Assembly: GCA_027364775.1 (NCBI GenBank)
Contig: DAHXOS010000107.1
Span: 1-9,632 of the forward strand
Direction: 5' to 3'
Origin: a bacterium
GTDB lineage: Bacteria > Patescibacteriota > Microgenomatia > Daviesbacterales > UBA10151
DNA: 9,632 nucleotides
The notes under the pieces were generated by a model. The model did no database searches. It was not told where the DNA came from and saw nothing but the letters and a program-made list of their open reading frames with translations. This document shows, in pieces, positions 5,762 through 9,632 of the stretch; position 1 is the stretch's first letter; each line of letters begins with the position of its first letter. Made by a program: the position numbers and the translations under genes.

Positions 5762-6145
5762 TCAAAATAACAATTTTGAATTTTTCTCCTTTCTTAAACT
5801 TAACTTTTTAGTTTCATCTCTAATCTCATCTGTTACTATTATCTTAATTTGACTCATTTTCTTAACATAAGGTCTACCTCTTCCTCTACCGGCTGTTCCT
5901 GCTCTATATCTTTTTAATTTCATAGCTTCATTAACTTCTATTGACTTAAAAACAAGTCCAGGTTTTTGTCCAGCATTAGCTAAAACTGTTTTGATGGCTT
6001 TAGCCACATCAATAGCAGCAGCTTTATTGGTAAAACTTAGAACTTCCAAAGCTTGCTCTGGTCTCATTTTTCTAACCATATCGGCTACCAACCTCATCTT
6101 GCGGGGTGAATGTCCGATATTTTTTTGTATAGTCATATATTCCAT
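5762..6145 (-). CDS. rplV: 50S ribosomal protein L22
   Basis: L22 lines the narrowest part of the exit tunnel; its loop is a known site of macrolide resistance mutations. SPRKMRLVADMVR at residues 13-25, LANAGQKPGL at 55-64 and the extended hairpin RYRAGTAGRGRGRPYVKKMS at 79-98 identify it. It has a basic C-terminal extension of about 15 residues. It is the one gene here that clearly ends in TGA; the others end in TAA or TAG. The start could be Met1 or Met4, because neither has a good ribosome-binding site. The gap from S19 is 7 nt. Confidence 0.96.
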   Translation of the reverse strand: MEYMTIQKNIGHSPRKMRLVADMVRKMRPEQALEVLSFTNKAAAIDVAKAIKTVLANAGQKPGLVFKSIEVNEAMKLKRYRAGTAGRGRGRPYVKKMSQIKIIVTDEIRDETKKLSLRKEKNSKLLF

Positions 6146-6152
6146 AGTTGTA

Positions 6153-6437
6153 TTAAGTCTTTGATGTTGATTTCTCTGTCATTTTACCGTGTGACCTAAA
6201 AGTTCTTGTCGGAGCAAACTCTCCTAATCTATGACCTACCATAGCCTCAGAAACATAAATTGAAATAAAGTTTTTACCTTGATGAACCATAAAGGTATGC
6301 CCTACAAATTCTGGTGCAATTTGGGATCTCCTGGCCCAGGTTTTAATTGGGGTCTTTGGAGCTCCAGCCTTTTGGGCTTGAACTTTTTTCATTAACTTTT
6401 CATCAACATACGGTCCTTTATATGATGATCGTGACAT
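6153..6437 (-). CDS. rpsS: 30S ribosomal protein S19
   Basis: S19 is in the head of the small subunit and forms a complex with S13 near the A and P sites. MSRSSYKGPYVDEKLMKKV at residues 1-19, TWARRSQIAPEFVGHTFMVH at 33-52, and MVGHRLGEFAPTRTFRSHGK at 66-85 are family signatures. Length (94) is typical. It follows an 81-nt spacer after L2, and has no obvious ribosome-binding site before its ATG, unlike most genes in this operon. Confidence 0.98.
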   Translation of the reverse strand: MSRSSYKGPYVDEKLMKKVQAQKAGAPKTPIKTWARRSQIAPEFVGHTFMVHQGKNFISIYVSEAMVGHRLGEFAPTRTFRSHGKMTEKSTSKT

Positions 6438-6518
6438 AGTTTATTGTTACGCTTCGCTTGTCGGATATCGGTTATCGGAAATTTGTTTTCCAATCTTACG
6501 ATACCTATTTACAATTAC
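6438..6518 (-). other. Spacer between L2 and S19 with short tandem repeats
   Basis: An 81-nt non-coding gap. It contains three imperfect copies of a 7-base unit on the plus strand at 6458-6478: TTGTCGG, ATATCGG, TTATCGG. No relic of L2 or S19 is visible in any frame, and I see no hairpin with a U-tract. Confidence 0.6.
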
Positions 6519-7340
6519 CTAACCTTTCCTCCTTTTTAAAATATATTTACTTGTCCATTTTCCAATTTTTCTAGTTTTTCCTACAGCTGGTTTACCATAT
6601 TTAGTCATTGGCTTCTTTCTACCAATACCAGACCTGCCTTCTCCTCCACCGTGAGCATGTGATCCCGGATCCATTGCTACACCTCTTACTGATGGCCTGA
6701 TACCCATATGTCTTTTTCTTCCAGCCTTACCTAAATTAATATTTTTATAATCTTCATTACCCAATACTCCAACTGTTGCCATTGACTCTAAAGAAACCAT
6801 TCTAATCTCTCCTGAAGGCATTTTCAAGTGAGCGAAGCCACCCTCTTTTGCCTGAATCATTAAAGATGTACCAGCACTTCTACCAAATTGGCCACCTTTA
6901 CCTGGAGTAAGCTCTACATTATGAACTAAAGTTCCTACCGGTAGATTTTTTAACTTCATTGCATTACCGGTCCTGACTTCTGCTTTTTCTCCAGATGAGA
7001 TTAAATCTCCTGGTTTTAAACCTTGGGGTACTAAAATATAACGCTTCTCACCATCAGCATAAGTTACCAATCCAACATTTACATTTCTGTTTGGATCATA
7101 TTCCAAAGCCTCAACTTTTCCTTCAACCCCATATTTTTCTCTTCTAAAATCAATGATTCTATAATATCTTTTATGCCTGCCACCTTGATGACGAACCATG
7201 ATTTGACCATCTGATCTACCGCTGTTTTTAGGTAAGATTTCAACTAAACCTTTTACAACTTTTATATTTTTCTTAGGCTTTACCAGTCTGGTAGTAAACC
7301 TTCTGGTGTTTGTTTTTTCTTTGTATGAAATTAATGCCAT
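6519..7340 (-). CDS. rplB: 50S ribosomal protein L2
   Basis: L2 is a central large-subunit protein needed for subunit joining and for an active peptidyl transferase centre. The 273 residues match the family. Motifs include GRSDGQIMVRHQGGRHKRYY at 41-60, IEYDPNRN-like EALEYDPNRN at 77-86, LVHNVELTPGKGGQFGRSAG at 138-157 and RGVAMDPGSHAHGGGEGR at 219-236. The last is normally MNPVDHPHGGGEGR; the two His are kept but the residues around them differ. I chose ATG at 7340 (MALISYKEKTNTRRF) over an upstream in-frame start at 7379, because the latter lies inside L23 and GGTGAGG is 9 nt before 7340. The gap from L23 is 1 nt. Confidence 0.97.
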   Translation of the reverse strand: MALISYKEKTNTRRFTTRLVKPKKNIKVVKGLVEILPKNSGRSDGQIMVRHQGGRHKRYYRIIDFRREKYGVEGKVEALEYDPNRNVNVGLVTYADGEKRYILVPQGLKPGDLISSGEKAEVRTGNAMKLKNLPVGTLVHNVELTPGKGGQFGRSAGTSLMIQAKEGGFAHLKMPSGEIRMVSLESMATVGVLGNEDYKNINLGKAGRKRHMGIRPSVRGVAMDPGSHAHGGGEGRSGIGRKKPMTKYGKPAVGKTRKIGKWTSKYILKRRKG

Positions 7341-7341
7341 A

Positions 7342-7794
7342 CTACTTAACCTCACCTTTCTTTTTTGAAGCTTTAGCAATTTGCTTTTTGGCAGCTATTT
7401 CTTTTTTGTCTTCTTGCATGTTTTTACTTTTTACTTTTGAATTTACATTTACCTCTTTCTTAGGTTCGATATTGTCGGCTGTTGTTACTTCTACACTTTC
7501 TTCTTTAGGTGCTTCAAAAATTGCAATACGGTCACCTTTTTTAACCTCTACTAATGCTCTTTTTATAGTGGTGGTAGTGTAATGTGCTCTTCTGGTTCTT
7601 TGCATTTTAACTTTACCTTTTTTATTTAAAGTTTTAACTGCTTTGACAGTGACATTAAATTTACCCTCTACAGCTTTTTTAATCTGATCTTTATTGGCAT
7701 CAGAGTCTACCTCAAAGGTATACATATTAAGTTTAATTAAATTCATAGATTTCTCATTAACCACAGGTTTTAAAATTACAGCTCTGCCAATCAT
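7342..7794 (-). CDS. rplW: 50S ribosomal protein L23 with a charged C-terminal tail
   Basis: L23 sits at the exit of the peptide tunnel and is the docking point for trigger factor and the signal recognition particle. The core is about residues 1-95: KPVVNEKSMNLIKLNMYTFEV at 9-29, NKDQIKKAVEGKFNVTVKAV at 34-53 and GKVKMQRTRRAHYT at 60-73. Normal L23 is about 95-100 residues. Here a tail of about 55 residues follows, starting with an acidic part (APKEESVEVTTAD) and ending lysine-rich (KQIAKASKKKGEVK). The ATG overlaps the L4 stop (TAATG) and AAGGAGA is about 7 nt upstream. Confidence 0.95.
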   Translation of the reverse strand: MIGRAVILKPVVNEKSMNLIKLNMYTFEVDSDANKDQIKKAVEGKFNVTVKAVKTLNKKGKVKMQRTRRAHYTTTTIKRALVEVKKGDRIAIFEAPKEESVEVTTADNIEPKKEVNVNSKVKSKNMQEDKKEIAAKKQIAKASKKKGEVK

Positions 7795-8495
7795 TATTTA
7801 TTCTCCTTCTTGCCAAGTTTCAGACTTAATTTTTCAATAGCTTCTTTAGTAAAAAATAAATTCTGATGTTTTAGAACCTCCAATACATTTATTGCGCTAG
7901 CTTCCTGAAAAGTTACACCGGGAATATTTCTAAAAGACAGTAAAGCTTTTTCAATTTTCTGATCAGCTATCACCAATACCGATTTTTTACCGGTTTTTTT
8001 AAGCAATTCTACCGCTTCTTTAGTTTTACCAGTTGCCTTATCTAAGCCACTTAAACCAAAAATTTGTTTCTCTTGGGCTTTTAAAGATAACGCTGAAATT
8101 AAGGCTGCTCTTTTCATCTTTTTGGGCAACTCAAGTTCTACTTTTCTTGATTTTGGTCCCAAAGCTATACCGCCACCAACAAAAATCGGAGCTCTTCTTG
8201 ATCCATGTCTTGCTCCTCCCGTACCTTTTTGTTTCATGATTTTTCTGGTTGAACCTGTTACTTCACCGCGGGTTTTAGTATTTGCGTAGTGAGCTTTTTG
8301 ATTATTGGTATACACTCTAATTGCTTGTGCTAAAAGTGCTTTATTTACTTCTACACCAAAAATTTCTTTTGGTAATTCCAAATTAGCAGCTGAGGTGGTA
8401 CCTGCCAAAGAATAAACAGTAACACCGTTTCCACTCTTTGGAGCTGCTACTTTTTTAGTTATTTTTGTAGTTTCAATTTTTTTGGTATTAGGCAT
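7794..8495 (-). CDS. rplD: 50S ribosomal protein L4
   Basis: L4 lines the exit tunnel with L22; in E. coli it also represses the S10 operon. Residues 1-23 are a basic extension not usual in the family. The tunnel loop is clear: TKTRGEVTGSTRKIMKQKGT at 73-92, then GGARHGSRRAPIFVGGG at 93-109. The C-terminal half has ALSLKAQEK, SVLVIAD and NVLEVLKHQNLFFTKEAIEKL, all typical. At 233 residues it is longer than usual (about 205). The ATG lies inside L3, overlapping by 8 nt, with GAGG 8 nt plus upstream. Given the leader ahead of L3, this protein is the natural candidate for a feedback repressor, but the sequence does not prove that. Confidence 0.97.
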   Translation of the reverse strand: MPNTKKIETTKITKKVAAPKSGNGVTVYSLAGTTSAANLELPKEIFGVEVNKALLAQAIRVYTNNQKAHYANTKTRGEVTGSTRKIMKQKGTGGARHGSRRAPIFVGGGIALGPKSRKVELELPKKMKRAALISALSLKAQEKQIFGLSGLDKATGKTKEAVELLKKTGKKSVLVIADQKIEKALLSFRNIPGVTFQEASAINVLEVLKHQNLFFTKEAIEKLSLKLGKKENK

Positions 8496-9267
8496 TTTCT
8501 TTTACCTCACTTGCAGAGGCTTCTGATTTTATTGGCTCTTCTACTGCTTGAGTTTCAACTACTTCTTGGGCTTCATTAGACACTGTAGCTTCTTCTTCCT
8601 CTTCTACTTCAGGTTCTGGAGGAGGAGTATAACCTTTGATTTGACCTAATTTTTGAATGGTAATTAAACCGCCTATTGGCCCTGGAACCCCACCTTTAAG
8701 TATAATTAAATTAGCAATTCTATCAACTGAAATAACTTCTAAATTTCTGTAAGTTACATTTTCTACACCCATATGCCCCGGACGTCTTTTGCCTTTGTAA
8801 ACTCTACCAGGAGTTGTACCGGAACCGGATGAACCTGGAGCTCTGTGACGATCTGATTGACCATGGGTTTTTGGTCCACCGGCAAATCCATATCTTTTAA
8901 CACCACCTGCAAACCCTCTACCTTTAGAAACACCAGTTACTTTAACAGCATCACCAGATCTAAAAACCTCATTAACTTTAATTTCTTTACCCGGTGTTAT
9001 ATCTGAAACATCGTCTGTTTTTACTTCTTTTAGATATTTTAGAGTTTTTTCTATACCTGCTTTTTTGAAATGTCCGATTTGGGGTTTTTTAACGCTTTTT
9101 TTAGAGGAAGTTCCGATTTGGACAGATTGATAACCATCTTTTTCTACAGATTTAATTTGGGTTACAAAATTAGGCTCAACTTCAATAATAGTTGCACCTA
9201 CTCTTCTACCCCTAGCATCGTAGCTAGAAGTCATACCTTTTTTAATTCCTAAAAGTGTATTAATCAT
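8488..9267 (-). CDS. rplC: 50S ribosomal protein L3 with an acidic C-terminal tail
   Basis: L3 is an assembly initiator of the large subunit and reaches into the peptidyl transferase centre. LGIKKGMTSSYDARGRRVGAT is the family N-terminus; GVSKGRGFAGGVKRYGFAGG at 112-131 and PKTHGQSDRHRAPGSSG at 132-148 are the extended loop. The core ends near residue 212; a tail of about 48 residues follows (PPPEPEVEEEEEATVSNEAQ and onward), strongly acidic. Ordinary L3 is about 210 residues. I chose ATG at 9267 because it gives the MINTLLGIKKG start. A GTG at 9315 would add 16 residues that fall in the terminator-like hairpin. The ribosome-binding site is weak. L3 is the first gene of the operon; S10 is not in front of it. 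Confidence 0.97.
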   Translation of the reverse strand: MINTLLGIKKGMTSSYDARGRRVGATIIEVEPNFVTQIKSVEKDGYQSVQIGTSSKKSVKKPQIGHFKKAGIEKTLKYLKEVKTDDVSDITPGKEIKVNEVFRSGDAVKVTGVSKGRGFAGGVKRYGFAGGPKTHGQSDRHRAPGSSGSGTTPGRVYKGKRRPGHMGVENVTYRNLEVISVDRIANLIILKGGVPGPIGGLITIQKLGQIKGYTPPPEPEVEEEEEATVSNEAQEVVETQAVEEPIKSEASASEVKENA

Positions 9268-9282
9268 TTTTGCTTTTAACCA

Positions 9283-9317
9283 ATAAAAAGAGTGACCCGC
9301 TAAAGGCGTGGTCACTC
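9283..9317 (-). terminator. Terminator-like hairpin just before L3 (candidate attenuator)
   Basis: On the minus strand: GAGTGACC, then ACGCCTTTAGCG, then GGTCACTC, followed at once by TTTTTATT. The outer stem is 8 perfect pairs, with a further CGC/GCG pairing possible inside. The plus strand has no U-tract on the other side, so the signal points the same way as the operon. The U-tract ends about 16 nt before the L3 ATG. No promoter fits in that gap, so transcription of the operon would have to pass through it. Confidence 0.75.
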
Positions 9318-9330
9318 AGTAAAACGCTTA

Positions 9331-9355
9331 AAACGAAATCTCGCAAGTTTCGCTT
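9331..9355 (-). other. Leader hairpin 2
   Basis: On the minus strand AAGCGAAA pairs with TTTCGTTT around a 9-nt loop (CTTGCGAGA): eight pairs including one G-U. It sits between the first leader hairpin and the terminator-like hairpin. Pairing is by eye, with no energy calculation. Confidence 0.4.
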
Positions 9356-9363
9356 ATTACAAT

Positions 9364-9390
9364 CGCCGTATCGGTTCTTGCCTTACGACG
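9364..9390 (-). other. Leader hairpin 1
   Basis: On the minus strand CGTCGTA pairs with TACGGCG (seven pairs, one G-U) around a 13-nt loop. A competing pairing, ATCGC with GCGAT, uses the same region, so two alternative folds exist. This part is clearly richer in GC than the surrounding leader. Confidence 0.4.
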
Positions 9391-9456
9391 CGCGATCTAC
9401 CGAAAAACTAATAAATTGTTAAATCAATCTGACTTAGACATCAGTTTCTAGAGGAA

Positions 9457-9486
9457 ATTCTAACATAATCTTGAGGCTAAATGCAA
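9457..9486 (-). promoter_or_regulatory. Candidate promoter of the operon
   Basis: On the minus strand: TTGCAT as a weak -35, an 18-nt spacer, then TAGAAT as -10 preceded by TG at the extended -10 position. Transcription would begin near 9450 and give a leader of about 180 nt before L3. The -35 lies only a few bases outside the likely end of the insertion sequence. AT-rich genomes contain many chance matches, so confidence is moderate to low. Confidence 0.35.
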
Positions 9487-9491
9487 GCTAG

Positions 9492-9508
9492 TGTCCTGGT
9501 TTAGGACA
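9492..9508 (-). repeat. Inverted repeat at the probable end of an insertion sequence
   Basis: On the minus strand TGTCCT, AAACC, AGGACA: six perfect pairs around a 5-nt loop. It overlaps the stop codon of the transposase and is the last recognisable element-like sequence. Ends beginning with TGT fit the terminal repeats of some DDE insertion sequences. The other end is outside the window, so the boundary cannot be proven here. Confidence 0.5.
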
Positions 9509-9632
9509 TTTGAGACAAACTCCTTTCTTTAGAATACTGGAATGGTGACAAATAATTCAAGGATTGGTGAGGTCTTTGGGTATTGTACCAAGATAACCAC
9601 TCTGTGAGTTTAAGATTAAACTCTTCTGGATA
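9501..9632 (-). CDS. DDE transposase/integrase, C-terminal fragment (IS3/IS481-like)
   Basis: The last 43 codons and the stop of a gene that enters from the right edge. It reads EEFNLKLTEWLSWYNTQRPH followed by QSLNYLSPFQY. The pattern of aromatic-YN, RPH, SL and a closing P-x-x-Y is the C-terminal part of the integrase core in IS3- and IS481-type transposases. The catalytic residues are upstream of the window, so family and activity cannot be settled. The gene lies on the same strand as the ribosomal operon, directly upstream of its leader, in the place where S10 is normally found. It might contribute read-through transcription into the operon. Confidence 0.8.
   Translation of the reverse strand, partial: YPEEFNLKLTEWLSWYNTQRPHQSLNYLSPFQYSKERSLSQMS

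Noticed and set aside
5762..5764. UGA read as glycine or tryptophan, as in some CPR lineages
   Set aside because: Conserved glycines and tryptophans throughout the operon use GGN and TGG, and L22 ends at TGA at the expected place. Read-through would add only two residues to L22, so that junction alone is not decisive, but nothing supports recoding.
9268..9315. Extension of L3 to the GTG at 9315
   Set aside because: The 16 added residues are encoded by the terminator-like hairpin and do not fit the family; ATG at 9267 gives the standard L3 start.
9318..9500. A remnant of S10 in the leader
   Set aside because: I translated the minus-strand frames and found no stretch resembling the S10 C-terminus; all have stops.
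1..9632. CRISPR array, tRNA, or rRNA genes
   Set aside because: No regularly spaced repeats and no cloverleaf or rRNA-like sequence were seen; nearly all the window is coding.

Overview
The window is one long ribosomal-protein operon, S10 joined to spc, read entirely from the minus strand. It is AT-rich and almost without gaps. In transcription order (high to low coordinates) the genes are L3, L4, L23, L2, S19, L22, S3, L16, L29, S17, L14, L24, L5, S14, S8, L6, L18, S5, L15 and the first 38 codons of SecY, which run off the left edge. Most junctions are 1-nt TAATG overlaps or gaps of 0-2 nt, so translation is probably coupled along much of the mRNA. All genes are preceded by their expected neighbours except that L30 (rpmD) is missing between S5 and L15, and S10 (rpsJ) is not found before L3. 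Low GC, absence of L30, a four-cysteine S14, and charged tails on several ribosomal proteins suggest a Candidate Phyla Radiation bacterium (Patescibacteria, perhaps Microgenomates). This is an inference from layout; no 16S gene is visible.

Right edge (about 9268-9632): the 3' end of a DDE transposase/integrase (the WYNTQRPHQSL motif) lies just upstream, on the same strand as the operon, and ends in a small inverted repeat that probably marks the end of an insertion sequence. Next to it are a candidate extended -10 promoter, a leader of about 180 nt with two hairpins, and then a hairpin plus U-tract that looks like an intrinsic terminator only about 16 nt before the L3 start codon. No promoter fits between that hairpin and L3, so the whole operon would have to be transcribed through it. 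It is therefore a candidate attenuator.

Middle: three spacers interrupt the otherwise compact operon, at 6438-6518 (L2/S19), 2708-2836 (L5/S14) and 2019-2130 (S8/L6). The S8/L6 spacer holds the most interesting signal: 17 codons plus a stop that encode a second, divergent S8 C-terminus (KTARKEGLGKEVMAFVW against KQARKNGLGGEVLAYVW in the intact gene). With a spacer on each side of the S14-S8 pair, this suggests that an S14-S8 block was replaced or inserted by recombination, leaving the tail of the older S8 behind. The L5/S14 spacer contains a strong imperfect hairpin without a U-tract.

Left edge: L15 overlaps a secY that starts at TTG, with a perfect AGGAGG inside the L15 coding sequence. Together the genes supply much of the core of the 50S subunit, parts of the 30S head and body, and the membrane channel for secretion. 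I see no new enzymatic or defence system; the novelty is regulatory and evolutionary.
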